From Priapulus caudatus (taxonomy: Eukaryota; Priapulida; Priapulimorpha; Priapulimorphida; Priapulidae), in contig NW_014577160.1 in NCBI RefSeq assembly GCF_000485595.1, positions 560,600-583,471 on the forward strand: DNA of 22,872 nucleotides, written 5' to 3'. Each line of letters opens with the position of its first letter. The stretch's first letter is position 1. Below, piece by piece: positions 1 to 9,765 of the stretch. The position numbers and the translations under genes are program-made. A model generated the notes under the pieces. It had not been told where the DNA came from and made no database searches. It worked only from the letters and a program-made list of their open reading frames with translations.

Positions 1-98
1 TGAGCGAGTGAGGAGAGGGAAGGAGAGGAAGGGGAGAGAGAGAGAGAGAGAGAGGAGAGAGAGCGAGAGAGAGCGAGAGAGCGAGAGGGAGAGAGGGT
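1..98. repeat. GA-rich simple repeat inside an AP2A intron
   Basis: The stretch is almost entirely alternating G and A with a few GC interruptions. On the minus strand it lies just downstream of the donor of the last visible AP2A exon, so it is intronic. The same kind of GA/CT tract precedes two of the AP2A splice acceptors in this window, where its CT strand serves as the polypyrimidine tract. Confidence 0.9.
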
Positions 99-110
99 TG
101 CCGCACTCAC

Positions 111-238
111 CATGTGCTGATCGTTGACTAGATGGATCGTGCGAGACGTGCTACTCGCCTGCGGATGACCATTCGGGGGAGGTGCGAACAAGCGCAGCAG
201 ACAGAGGCGCACTCTGCTTCACGACATCGATCGTGTCC
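111..238 (-). CDS. AP2A: AP-2 complex subunit alpha (alpha-adaptin), third exon visible in the window
   Basis: Alpha-adaptin is a large subunit of the AP-2 adaptor, which links clathrin and cargo at the plasma membrane. On the minus strand a CT-containing stretch ends in TTGCAG, and the exon starts at 238. It reads GDTIDVVKQSA, then LVRTSPEW, then after a shift HLVNDQHM, and stops at a GTGAGT donor. These pieces match in order the alpha-adaptin trunk segment DTMDSVKQSAALCLLRL...RTSP...W...HLLNDQH, recalled from the family. The three visible exons occur in the correct protein order. The frame breaks at about two or three points, including an in-frame TAG where the family has the Trp of GDW/GEW. 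These look like single-base indels or miscalls rather than decay, because both splice sites are intact. A pseudogene cannot be excluded. Gamma-adaptin fits much less well. Confidence 0.85.
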
Positions 239-374
239 CTGCAACGAATGTGGCGTTCAGTCGTACGCTACGCCGCAGCACGCCATATGCGAAGTCTCTC
301 GATGAAGCCTATCGGAATTGTGAACTGGTGCCAGCTGCTGACTGTGCCGTTGCTGCCGGACTGTGGACACGTAC
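239..374 (-). other. AP2A intron, non-repeat part next to the acceptor
   Basis: This is the 3' end of the intron on the gene strand, ending in CATTCGTTGCAG at 250-239. It has moderate complexity and gives no recognisable protein. The tandem family that fills the rest of this intron fades out here, with degenerate units around 330-375. Confidence 0.6.
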
Positions 375-1800
375 GCCTGCTGACTGTGACATGTGCTGGT
401 GACTGGTGACATGTAGCTGCTGACTGCTGCACATGTAGCTGTGACTAGTTACGCATAGCTGCTGACATGTAGCATTGACTTGTAACACGTAGCTGCTGAC
501 TGTGACGGCGTTACGCTGTGACTGTGGACATGTAGCTGGGACTGTACATGTAGCCTGTGACGGTGACATGTAGCTGGTGACTGTTACGCATAGCTGTTAC
601 ATGTAGCTTGATGTAATACGTAGCTGTGACTGTTAGACGGTGTAGTGCTGAACTGCTGCCATGTAGCTCTGACAATGTGACGTGGTGGTAGCGTGTGACT
701 GGTGACATGTAGCTGTGAGCGCTGTGAGCACGTAGCTGTGACTTGTTACGCACTTAGCGTATGTCTGTACACGTAGCTGGTGACTTGTGACGGTGTAGCT
801 GTGACTGTGACATGTAGCTGTGACTGTGACAATGTAGCTGTTGGACTGATGACATGTAGCTGTGACTGTTACGGATAGCTTGTGACATGTAGCTATCGAC
901 TGTAACACGTAGCTGTGGACTGTGACGGTCTGTAGCTGTGATGTGAATGTAGCTGTGACTGTGACATGTCTAGCTGTGACTTGTGGTACGCCATAGCTGT
1001 TACAGGTATGCTTGACTGCTAATACGGTAGCTGTGACTGTGAACGGTGGTAGCTGTGACTGCTAAGATTGTAGCTGATTGGACTGTGACGGTGTAGCTGT
1101 GACTGTGACATGTAGCTGTGACTGCTGACGGCTGTTTAGCTTGACTGTGACATGTAGCTGCTGACTGTGACCACGTAGCTGTGGACTCGTTACGCATAGC
1201 TGTGACATGCTAGCTATGAGCTGTACACGTAGCTAGTTGACTCGGTGACGGTGTAGCTGCTGACTGTGACATGTAGTGTGGACTGTGACATGTAGCCTGT
1301 GACTGCTGCACGTAGCTGGTGACTGTTACGCTAGCTGTGACATGTAGCTGTGACTGTAACATGTAGCGCTGTGACTGCTGACATGTAGCTGTGACTGTGA
1401 ACAGTAGCAGTGACTGCTGACATTGTAGCTGTGACTGCTGCGGTGTAGCTGTGACTGTGACAGCTGTAGCTGTTGACTGTGACGCTGCTAGCTGTGACTG
1501 ATGACATGTAGCTGCTGACTGTGACAGTAGCTGTGCACTGTGACATGTAGCTGTGACTGTGACGGGTGTAGCTTAGACTGTGACGTGTAGCTGGGGACTG
1601 TGACTGTGATGTATAAAACTGCTGACTGTGACGTGTAGCTGTGCCACTGTTTTAGACTGTTAAACACGTAGCTGATGACTGTCTGAACGTGTAGCTGTGA
1701 CTGTGGACGGTCGTAGCCTGTGACTGTGATGTATAACTGTTTGACTGTGATGTTATAACTGTGACTGTGACACGCGTAGCGTGCTGCTGTGGCACGCATC
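375..1800. repeat. Minisatellite of about 19-21 bp with variant units, in an AP2A intron
   Basis: The basic unit is TAGCTGTGACTGTGACATG (19 bp). Variants replace the last bases with TTACGCA, TAACACG, GACGGTG or similar. The TTACGCA-type variant recurs near 440, 583, 745, 868, 985, 1190 and 1326, so variants recur every 115-205 bp. This suggests a poorly kept higher-order unit of about six monomers. Many one-base indels blur the period. The array occupies most of the intron between the exons at 1966-2173 and 111-238. All minus-strand open frames here (runs of SYMSAVTATVHSHSY type) are by-products of the repeat. Confidence 0.9.
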
Positions 1801-1965
1801 TTTCTTATGACTACAAGCATAGTTCTGTGATGTGTATCGTGTGACGAGCGGCGCTGTATCTGACGAACCTGGTGTGCCACATGCAGCCCAGCACAACGCT
1901 TTGGTGCACCTCTATACGCGTTTCTCCGCGACGCGTCGCCGCCTGCGCGCGCAGCTGTAACTCAC

Positions 1966-2173
1966 GGCGACACGAGCAGTTGGAATGTCGGCGTGTTTCT
2001 TCTTGGCGACGCCTCGGCCATCTCGATCGAAGCCGACGTTGGAGATGCCACTGCAGCGCGAGGCAACGAACGAGGGGTTGCGGCCTGACCAGGTCGTATC
2101 TTGTGTTCTGAATGATGAGGTTGACGATGTTGTCGCTGCCCGTGCCAATCAAGCACGAGTATGAACAGGTAGC
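1966..2173 (-). CDS. AP2A: AP-2 complex subunit alpha (alpha-adaptin), second exon visible in the window
   Basis: The minus-strand acceptor CTCTCTCTGCAG ends at 2174 and the exon begins GCTACCTGTTC. The visible peptides are GYLFILVL, then IGTGSDNIVNLIIQNTRYDL, then NPSFVA, then SIEMAEA, then FQLLVSP, with frame changes between them. They follow in order the alpha-adaptin trunk GYLFISVL...LINNAIKNDLASRNPTF...SVGSREMAEAF...PKVLV, recalled from the family. The exon ends at 1966 before a GTGAGT donor. At about 208 nt it is near the size expected for that protein segment. This region is part of the helical-solenoid trunk. At least two frameshifts are present, most likely sequencing indels. The exon start is repeated many times upstream as the unit of the neighbouring minisatellite. 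Confidence 0.88.
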
Positions 2174-2176
2174 CTG

Positions 2177-3120
2177 CAGAGAGAGAGAGAGAGACGAGAG
2201 ATGCGGGCGTAAACAATTAGTTCTGCAGTGAGAGAGAGAAGAGATGCCTGGAGTAAGCAGTTAGTCCTGCCCAGAGAGAGAGAGAGAGAATGCGGGCGAT
2301 AAACAGGTAGCCCTGCATGAGAGAGAGAGAGGGTGCTGGGATAACAATTTAAGGTTTTTCCTTGCCAAAGTGAAGAGGAGAGGATGCTGGGATAAACAAG
2401 TAGCCTTGTTTTTATCCAGAGAGAGCAGAGACGATGTGGGGATAAACAGGTAGCCCTGCCAGAGAGAGAGGAGAGGAGATGCTGGGGATAAACAATTAGC
2501 CTGCAGTGAGAGAGAGAGAGAGATGCTGGGATAAGCAGTGTAGTCCTGCCGTGAGAGAGCGAGAGTATGCGGGGCATAAACAGGTTGCCTGCAGAGAGAG
2601 AGAGAGAATGCGGGGATTAACCAATTAGTCCTGCAGAGAGCAGAAGAGGATCGCTGGAATAAACATTAGTCCTGCAGTGAGAGAGCAGAAGATGCTGCGG
2701 ATAAAGCAGTAGTCCTGCGCAGAGAGAGAGAGATGCGGCGGAATAAAACAGGTTAGGTCCCCTGCAGAGAGGAGAGAGACGTGTGCTGGCGATAAACAAT
2801 TAGAGCTGCAGGAGAGGAGATCGAGAGAGATGCTGGGATAACAAGTAGCTTGCAGAGAGAGAGAGAGAGAGAGATGTGGGGGTAACAGGTAAGCCTGCCC
2901 AGAAGAGAGAGAGATGCTGGCCGATAACCGATTAGTCCTGCAGTAAGAGAGAGAGAGAGATGCTTGGGATAGCAGATTAGTCCTGCAAAGAGAGAGAGCA
3001 GATGCTGGGATACAAACCAATTTAGTTCCTGCAAGAGGAGAGAGAGACGATGCTGGGAACAAATTAGTCCTGCAGTGAGAGAGAGAGAGATGCTGGCATA
3101 AACAGGTGGCTCTGCCAGAG
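2177..3120. repeat. Minisatellite of about 38 bp made of splice-acceptor and exon-start copies
   Basis: On the minus strand each unit reads CTCTCTCTCTGCAGG, CTACCTGTTTATCCC, AGCAT, and then returns to CT. There are roughly 25 units with small indels and length changes in the CT part. The first 13 exon bases of the neighbouring AP2A exon (GCTACCTGTTCAT at 2173-2161) and its CTCTGCAG acceptor match the unit almost exactly. The true intron-exon junction is therefore the last unit of the array. Several units carry other variants, such as GCAACCTG or CTAATTG in place of CTACCTG. The long minus-strand frames here encode runs like ASLSLSLQ and are repeat by-products. Confidence 0.88.
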
Positions 3121-3325
3121 AGAGGGAGGGAGGAATCGGAGGAAGGAAGGGATGGCGAGAGCAGAGCTGAGAGCAGGCTGGGAGAGGGTGAGAGCAGAGT
3201 GAGATGAGAGGGGGAAAGGGAGAGGAGAGAGGGGACGGAGAGAGGAGAGAGAGGGGAAAGGAAGAGAGAGGAGCATGAGCCAAGGCGTGAGAGAGAGAAA
3301 GATGAGGAGAGAGAGATAACCGGTG
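3121..3325. repeat. GA/GGA-rich purine tract
   Basis: An imperfect run of GAGA, GGAGG and GGGAAAGG follows directly from the GA parts of the adjoining minisatellite. The plus strand is nearly pure purine. Serine, leucine and proline-rich open frames on the minus strand are a consequence of the CT composition. Confidence 0.85.
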
Positions 3326-3782
3326 AACCAAACTATCACTAAAAGCCCTGGCTAAATTGCCTAAAATTTAAAACCAGCCATTCACGCACGCAGTCGTTTA
3401 GCCATTAGTTGTCAGCTCACTGGCCTCCCGTTGCAAACACGAGAGACGCCATGCTTTACTAAATGCAATTGTCGTGTTACTGCCGGCAGTTCCCACTTCT
3501 GGACCATTTTTACTTGCACCATTCATTACTGAAACCAGATAACTCGCTCAGCGTCTGGCTGCCATTAAAGTGCATAACTACATTTGTCCGCCCAATAGAA
3601 TTACTCGATCAATCGCCTGCCGCATTGGCAGTCTGGTATATATTCTAACTGTGACCAAACAGCTGCCTCGCCGCAGCAGCGAAACTAATAGGTTCTACTA
3701 AATAGTACGGTGCGTCAATACGCAGGGTGATACTCCATTGGAGTGTTCCCAACTTAAACGTCATTAATGGTCATATAAACAT

Positions 3783-3812
3783 ATATATATCATATTATAT
3801 ATGATATGGTAA
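3783..3812. repeat. AT-rich palindrome
   Basis: ATATATATATCATAT is followed by TATATATGATATGG, so the strand can fold on itself around the central ATATTATA. It could be a hairpin, or simply low-complexity AT. The related phrase GGTCATAT occurs on both sides (near 3770 and 3816), which may be the remnant of a small inverted-repeat element. Confidence 0.45.
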
Positions 3813-3855
3813 ATGGTCATATATTAGTTTGTTGGTTTAATGTCATTTAGTTAGG

Positions 3856-3882
3856 GGTTGAGGTTAGGGTTAGGGTTAGGAT
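3856..3882. repeat. Short telomere-like run
   Basis: GGTTAGGGTTAGGGTTAGG gives about three copies of TTAGGG inside an intron. It is too short to be a telomere. Shorter GGGTTAGGGTTA phrases occur in the B blocks near 14397 and 21428. Confidence 0.6.
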
Positions 3883-4139
3883 TATCAGCATTAATCATTT
3901 AATCAATTAATAATATCAAAGGTTAGGGAACCTCCCTATGAAGCATTAGCCAATATCCGCAGCGGCCCAGCACGTAAATGAGTAGGACACAGCAATTGAT
4001 GCACGGCAGTGAGATAGCAAGGATGTCAACGAAAGCTATACTTGAAGGGTATGTTGTAAAGATACAAACGCGCTACGCAAGGCTCAAAAAATGTTGGCAG
4101 TCTCGGACATGAAGCAGGCAAGTATGGACACAGAACACG

Positions 4140-4770
4140 AGGCTAGCAGTAGGTAGCAGCAGCAGCATCTGGTGTAGCGCACTAGCATAGCCAGTAGAAT
4201 TAGAAGCCATCCGTTGTGAGCCGCAGTAGTAGTAGTAGCAGCATGAGCTCGTAGTAGTTAAGCACTTAGCAGCAGCAGCTGTCAGCATAGCGCGTGTCAG
4301 TGCAGCTGTAGCGCTGTATACAGCAGCAATAGCTGGCGCGAGAAAACAGTAGCCCAGCAGCAGAGCTGCCAGTAGCCAGCAAGTTCGCAGCAGTAGCAGC
4401 TATGCTAGAGCGGAGCGCATGCGCCCGCGCAGTCAGCCAGTAGCAGCTGCAGTAGCAGGCAGTAGCAGTGTAGCAGCTGTATAAAGCAGCAAATAGTAGC
4501 CGCAGCGAGCAGCAGCCAGCAGGCAAGTAAGCAGCAGCGCCCTGCAGCAAGTAGTAGGCAGCCATGCTAGCAGCCTGTATAAGCAGCAATAGGTAGCCAG
4601 GCAGCACCAGTAGCCAGCAGCAGCAGCTGGCAGTAAGCATGGCCCCAGTAGCAGCTGTATAAGCAGCAATAGTAGCCAGCAGGCACCAGTAGCAGCAGCA
4701 GCATGAAAACAGTCTCAGCAGCAATGATCAGCAGCAACAGCGAATAGCCAGTGAGCAGCTGGCTAAAATT
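4140..4770. repeat. CAG-rich compound minisatellite
   Basis: CAG triplets and TAGCAG dominate. The phrase AGCAGCTGTATAAGCAGCAA recurs with changes near 4308, 4471, 4568 and 4651, which indicates a degenerate larger unit of about 80-100 bp. The minus-strand alanine, leucine and tyrosine-rich frames such as YLLLIQAA are by-products. The array is intronic between AP2A exons. Confidence 0.8.
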
Positions 4771-4779
4771 TATAGAGAG

Positions 4780-5010
4780 CCGGGCTGAGAGAGAGAGAGA
4801 GATTGAGAGAAGAGATGAGAGAGATAGAGATGAGGAGAGAGAGAGATATATAGAAGAAAGTGAGGGGAAGATAAGAGTAGGAGAGAGATGGGGAGAGAGT
4901 AGGAAGAGAGCCAGAGGAGACACATGATGATGGGAGAGAGGAGGGGGAGCTAAGAGAGAGACACAGTATGAGGGCAAGGGGAGGAGAGAGGAGAGGGGTG
5001 CGACAGCCGC
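4780..5010. repeat. GA-rich tract downstream of the first AP2A exon in the window
   Basis: The plus strand is mostly GAGAGA with short ATAG and GGGG interruptions. On the gene strand it lies 3' of the donor at 5033 and is intronic. Confidence 0.85.
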
Positions 5011-5033
5011 AGCATTTGCTCTCTACAGCTCAC

Positions 5034-5184
5034 AATCTGTTTCTCGGGATACTTGTTGAACGTCAACAGTCCGTGTGACGGGTTCCATGTGGCAAAGTCG
5101 ATTGTCGTGCGGAGCAGGAAGAGAACGAGCAACTTACAGACATTACTTCTTCTTCTGGTAGCGCGTTCATAACGCTCTTGTCGC
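5034..5184 (-). CDS. AP2A: AP-2 complex subunit alpha (alpha-adaptin), first exon visible in the window
   Basis: On the minus strand a CT run ending TCCTATGCAG precedes the exon. The exon carries YQKKK, then VCKLLVLFLL, TIDF and LLTFNKYPEKQI, and stops at a GTGAGC donor. This matches in order the alpha-adaptin segment [45 protein letters not shown], recalled from the family. It is the N-terminal trunk, close to the membrane-lipid binding region of AP-2, where the lysine cluster KKKYVCK is a known feature. Frame changes near YQKKK and between TIDF and LLTF look like one-base indels. The next protein residues, GYLF, start the exon at 2173, which confirms the order. The exon start at 5184 is chosen because the right-hand copy reads GCAG followed by GCGA; the left copy has one extra A. 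Confidence 0.88.
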
Positions 5185-5185
5185 T

Positions 5186-5212
5186 CTGCATAGGAGACAC
5201 AGAGAGAGAGAG
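5186..5212 (-). promoter_or_regulatory. Splice acceptor with CT polypyrimidine tract (AP2A)
   Basis: Read on the minus strand this is CTCTCTCTCTGTGTCTCC, then TATGCAG. It directly precedes the alpha-adaptin exon. The same acceptor is found in plus orientation at the window end (22831-22868). Confidence 0.8.
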
Positions 5213-5213
5213 A

Positions 5214-6208
5214 CGGTTTAATGTTGTTACGCAGAACGGCTTCATACAGCGAGGACGAACAAATTCAAGACTTTTCAGGACCTTTCAAGGAGCATTTTAT
5301 CGGAATTCCAAAGCGACACGTTTATTGGACATTTTATCGTGAAATCATACACGAGAACAAAATAACCTGCGATTAATTTATAAATAACCCCTAAATTCTT
5401 AATCACTGTCACTCTCTAAAATTACCTGGATCCATTAATAAACCCTTCTAAAACCGGTCACTTCTACAAACATACCTTGATTTACTGGACAAATTTGACT
5501 GACTTACTGTAATTTGTGATCATCATTAACTGTCTATATTGTTCTATAGCTTTTTAAGCTCATTTAACGCAATATTTTATTGAGGTTTTCACAATATTGA
5601 TGGGTTACAAAATTTATTTTTATTACAGGCAGGGATTCTATCTAGAAATTTCAATGACATTTTCATGAATTCAAGGACTTGTCAAGCACAAAATCAACAT
5701 TTACTAAATTCAAGTATTTTTAAGGACTACCTCAAATTCAAGGACTTTTCACGGGACTGTGTGAACCATGCGTAGTAGCATCAACCGCCCGCATACACAT
5801 GGGCCCGCGCAGTATGAGTAAAACTTTTAGTGTTAAAACTGTAAACCTCAGGTGGTCGAAATAAGCGATGGTCCGATGGTCCGCGGCCATCAAATAATCA
5901 GGAGGACATCAGATTTTCAAAAGTCAATGGGTCCGACGGACATTTGAATATTTTTGGTCCCATTTTATGGTAATTTTCTGCAAGCACGCAATACTTTTAG
6001 AGACAATTTGGAATTGAGGAGAACCATCTAAAATTGAGGAGGACATCTAAATTTAAATTAGATGTCTGCTTGGACCATCCCTTTTCTCTCTCCTTATTTC
6101 TACCCCTGAAACCTTGATGCTAATGCTAGTTCTACCCCAACCACACACCTCAACCTGACAATGAAGCCGCTGCTCCTAAGACAGGACTCAGGTTTCACCG
6201 AGGCACGT
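5214..6208. repeat. Module T, left copy: dispersed-repeat-like sequence
   Basis: This AT-rich block has recurring CAAGGACTTTT and AATTCAAGG phrases at 5260-5290 and 5670-5750. These are of the kind common in interspersed animal repeats. A second part (5860-6070) has repeated GGACCAT and GAGGAGGACATCTAAA phrases. No coding capacity is seen. It is the outermost module of the arm, next to the AP2A exon. Confidence 0.7.
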
Positions 6209-7615
6209 TGATGCCTCCTTACTTGCCGTTGTGGATATTAGCCTACGTTACTCCATATGCCACCTCTTCATACATCCCTCATCACTATGTATCACTCTCT
6301 GTCCCGCCTTAAAGTGTCGATAAAAAGCAAGTGTTCTTGTTATAAGCATTTTTCTTCGTGGGCACACTTGCATTAAAAGTGTTACTAAAAAATAAGTGTA
6401 CTTGATGTGCATTCTCCTTTGGAGGGGATATTTGCCAGGATGCACCCCCCCCAACCTGCCTCTGCCACCCATAAAACTGCTGATTAAACACCTAGAATAA
6501 AGCATGCACTAAATAAATTAATTCGATGCAAGGATAACCCTAACTGTAAGTTGTAACACCAATTTTGTAACCTACCCTGATCCTAACCACAGTCCTGCTA
6601 ACTAGATTTGACAGCTTAACACTACATCAACACCTGCACCCACTAGCGAGAAGTACCCTGCACTCGCTTGTTAAGCTAACCGCTCTCGGGCCAACGGCAA
6701 GACGCTGAAACCTTGTGAGAAGATGAGATACTTCGACGATTGCTTCGGGGCGCGAAAAAAACGGGTAAAGCGTCGGCCGAAATCCGACGACATTTTCGAG
6801 ACTGAATTTAATTACGCTGCGGCGCAGGCAAGCCCCTTTTACCGTGAAGCCGAAAAAAAGATGGCGGAACAATGACCGGTGCGTCAGTGCATGTGCACCT
6901 GTGACAGGGCTGTGATTTGATGCGCTGATTGCCCGAGGAGCGACGCAGCCGCGATGTTAGCTTGGATGCTAACGAGACATACCTTGATTAGTCCGTGATA
7001 CGACGCAGCACAAACGCCGTGCTGTTTTGATGTGCAAATTGCGCATTTTAATGACAGCGTCCTCGACATTTTCATTTAATTTAAATCGAAACGCCCCCCC
7101 CCGGGTTATGCGTATTGACTCGAACCGAGCTGATCATTGCATGCGAACGTCGACTCGTCGGCCACGGCCGACCGGCAGCCCCCGCCCGTGGCTTCGCCGA
7201 CCTCTGGCGTGTGTACGCACAACGGCAAGCTGCCCTACTCTGGTATTTGTATACGTAATGCTGACTGAACGTGACACATAATCAATACGCTTCCTAGCTC
7301 GCCGCGCCAGCGCGACCAATCTCAGTCGCCGCCGCACGCGCCCTGCGCACGGCCTACTTTCATTAAAGCTGCGCGGCAAAGGGGGGGGATGCCTCGTAGA
7401 GATGAAGCCATTTGCGCAGTTGCCGGTCCGGCCCATGTCGGGGAAAGATGGATGCGAGCGCAAACACTGCCTCTCTGAATGTAAGCGCCGCGTGCTGGTA
7501 CTGACACACGACACCCGCTCTCCGGATGCATGCGTGCCGACATGTGCATGTCAGTATGATCAGAAGTAGATAATAGGGAATTGCATGCCTGAAAGCCAGT
7601 CAGTGCGAGATTGTG
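6209..7615. repeat. Module B, left copy: CpG-containing unique block
   Basis: This block is present three times in the window: here, inverted at 13406-14768, and inverted at about 20330-21809. It includes a C-run (around 6448 and again around 7093) and a short AACCCTAAC phrase. It also holds a GC-rich stretch near 7140-7350 and a perfect AAGATGGCGG. The indels differ between the three copies, so no frame is shared reliably. No known protein is recognised. It may be part of an unknown mobile element. Confidence 0.75.
6858..6867 (+). promoter_or_regulatory. YY1-like motif AAGATGGCGG
   Basis: AAGATGGCGG matches the well-known YY1 consensus (CCGCCATNTT on the other strand). The same ten bases are kept in the other two B copies at 14109-14118 and 21118-21127 on the minus strand, although surrounding homopolymers vary. 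A function as a promoter element is inferred, not shown. Confidence 0.35.
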
Positions 7616-8740
7616 GATAATTGCAAACAGCTAGTTAATGAAACACTTGGGAATCAGTCAGTTAATGACACACTGGAAACCCAGTCAGTGGTGAAATTGG
7701 AAACCAGTCAGTTAATGAAACACTGCGGAACCAGTCAGTTAATGAAACACTGGGAGCCAGTCAGTTAGTGAGCATTGGAATCAGTCAGTTAATGAAACGC
7801 TTGGAATCAGTCAGTTAATGACCCACTGGACACCAGTCAGTGTGAGATTGAACCAGTCAGTTTTTAATGAAACACTGGGAGCCAGTCAGTTAATGAAACA
7901 CTGGAAATCAGTCAGTAGTGAGACATTGAACAGTCAGTTAATAAACACTGGGAATCAGTCAGTTTTAGTGAGACATATGCGAACCAGTCAGGTTAATGGA
8001 AATACACTGGGTAATCAGTCAGTTAGTGAAACACTGGGGTAGCAGTCAGTTAGCTGAGACATTGAAACCAGTCAGTTAATGAATAACACTCCGGGAGCCA
8101 GTCTAGTTAATGAGAAACACTGGAAATCAGTCAGTTAATGAAACACTGGGAACCAGTCAGTGTTGAGATTGGAAACCAGTCAGTTTTAATGAAACAGCTG
8201 GGAATCAGTCAGTTAATGAACACACTGAAAATCAGTCAGTTAGTGAGACATTGGAACAAAGGTCAGCTTAATTGAAACACTGGGGATCAGTAATTTTATG
8301 TGATAACACTGGAACCAGTCAGTTGTGAGATTGGAAACAGTCCAGTTTTAATGCAACACTGCGTGATCAGTCAGTTAAAAACCTTGGGAAATCTAGTCAG
8401 TTAATAGATAACACTGTGGAACTCATGTCTCAGGTGTGAGTTGGAAACATGTCAGTTTTAATGAACACTGGGAATGCAGTCAGTTAAAATAAAATCACTG
8501 TGAATGCGCAGTCAGTTAGTGAGACATTGCGAAACCAGTCAGTTAATGAAACACCTGTGAATCGTCAGTTAGTGAGACATTGGAACCAGTCAGGTTATGA
8601 CAACACTGGGAATCAGTCAGTTAGTGAGACATTGGGAACCAGTCAGTATATGAAACACTGTGAATCATGTCAGTTAGTGAGAATTGGAACAGTCCAGCCA
8701 GTTGAGAGACTTGGATACGAATGGTGTTTGCTAGAACTGG
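7616..8740. repeat. Module M1, left copy: minisatellite of about 26 bp
   Basis: There are about 45 units. Three monomer types share CAGTCAGT and differ after it: TAATGAAACACTGGGAAC (26 bp in total), TAGTGAGACATTGGAAC (25 bp) and GTGAGATTGGAAAC (22 bp). The third type recurs at intervals of several units, which points to a higher-order pattern. Single-base indels are frequent. The open frame at 7818-8042 (NQSVSETLG type) is a repeat by-product. Confidence 0.92.
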
Positions 8741-9133
8741 ACAGGGGCCGTTCGTGATTGATGGTAATGAAAGTCAGTGAACGAATCGAAAGCCCTCACT
8801 GAAAATGGAGTTTGACAGTGGGATAGCGCAGAGCACATTGCTCTCTTTTGCTGGAGCTAGAGGTTCGCACTGTGTGCGTGCCGTTCGTGGTGTGTGGCGC
8901 CAGTGCGTGCTGTGTGGTGCCGGTGGCCGCTGCGTGCGGCGTGCGTGACTGCTGGCGATGAGCAACAAACGGTCTACATCTAGCAACCTACAGTGAGTGA
9001 CACGCGCGTTCTGCTCGCCAGAGCCGGCGACCGTACTATTGCAATGACAGAACAACTGTGGCCTTTCACGACCTAAGGTGGATAAGCGTCAGATGTGGAG
9101 GTACGCTTCCACAACAAGGCAGGCTGGCAGTGA
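8741..9133. other. Module C, unique part next to M1 (left)
   Basis: A non-repeated block, matched inverted at about 18775-19190. It includes GTGCGTGCCGTTCGTGG-like degenerate repeats around 8875-8950. No recognisable gene. Confidence 0.65.
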
Positions 9134-9595
9134 ATGCTTAATGCCTTCACGCTACGCACACGCATGCATGCACAACATGCCGCACGCGCACACAGCACAC
9201 ACACGCGACACGGGGACACAACGAAACACATAGTACGACGCATGCGCTACGCACACACCTACGCACGCACAGCACACACACGCACGCACGCACATAGATT
9301 CACTAAACTATTGGTACTGGCCGCCATTGCAGGCCTCAGCTTGCTTACGTGCCACAGATACACGGCATGGCACGCGACTTACACACGCACAACACCACAC
9401 ACTCACACAATGCACACACCACATGCGCCAGCACGCACGCTACGCACGCACGCACGCACGCACGTCGACACACCACACACAACAACTACACGCACGTACG
9501 CAACTCACACACACACTACGCACGCACGCACGCCACGCACACCAGAAAAGACGCAGCGGCACAAGCACAACGCACGCTTAAACATTTACATCTAA
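9134..9595. repeat. CA/CGCA-rich tract with a short unique insert (left)
   Basis: ACACGCACGCACGC runs flank a short unique stretch near 9295-9365. The purine-pyrimidine alternation could favour Z-DNA. The histidine- and threonine-rich frame 9134-9595 is a by-product. The inverted counterpart is at 18330-18775. Confidence 0.85.
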
Positions 9596-9765
9596 TGCTA
9601 ACAAATTGCTAGTATATAATGAAGCGAAGATAAGAGCGACTTTCGCCCGTACCGGGCCGGCATTATACACGCAATACACCGTACTTTGCTTCATGCGACC
9701 GTGTATGACTTATTACAAACAGCAAACGACACTGCTGCGACTCGAGGATGGGTTGCCGTGACCGT
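9596..9765. other. Unique block between two CA tracts (left)
   Basis: This 170-base non-repeated segment is well matched to 18135-18310 on the other strand. No gene is seen. Confidence 0.65.

Larger units (their letters stand above)
3326..4139. other. Unique AT-richer intron interior, no gene seen
   Basis: This part of the intron between AP2A exons 5034-5184 and 1966-2173 is not tandemly repeated. I found no alpha-adaptin peptide and no recognisable transposon protein on either strand. It contains an AT palindrome near 3783-3812 and a short telomere-like run near 3856-3882. The 61-codon plus-strand frame at 3463-3648 has no features that I recognise. Confidence 0.55.

Noticed and set aside
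3856-3882. True telomere or chromosome end from TTAGGG repeats
   Set aside because: Only about three units are present, inside an intron and flanked by ordinary sequence on both sides.
5132-5184. A 48-base micro-exon bounded by TGCAG and GTAAGT on the minus strand
   Set aside because: The GTAAGT at 5137-5132 lies inside the alpha-adaptin VCKLL segment. Family similarity continues through it to the GTGAGC donor at 5033, so it is coding, not a donor.
6721-6870. Short plus-strand frame in B starting MRYFDDCF and rich in Lys/Arg
   Set aside because: It looked protein-like, but all three B copies have different indels and no copy shares the frame. No family is recognised.
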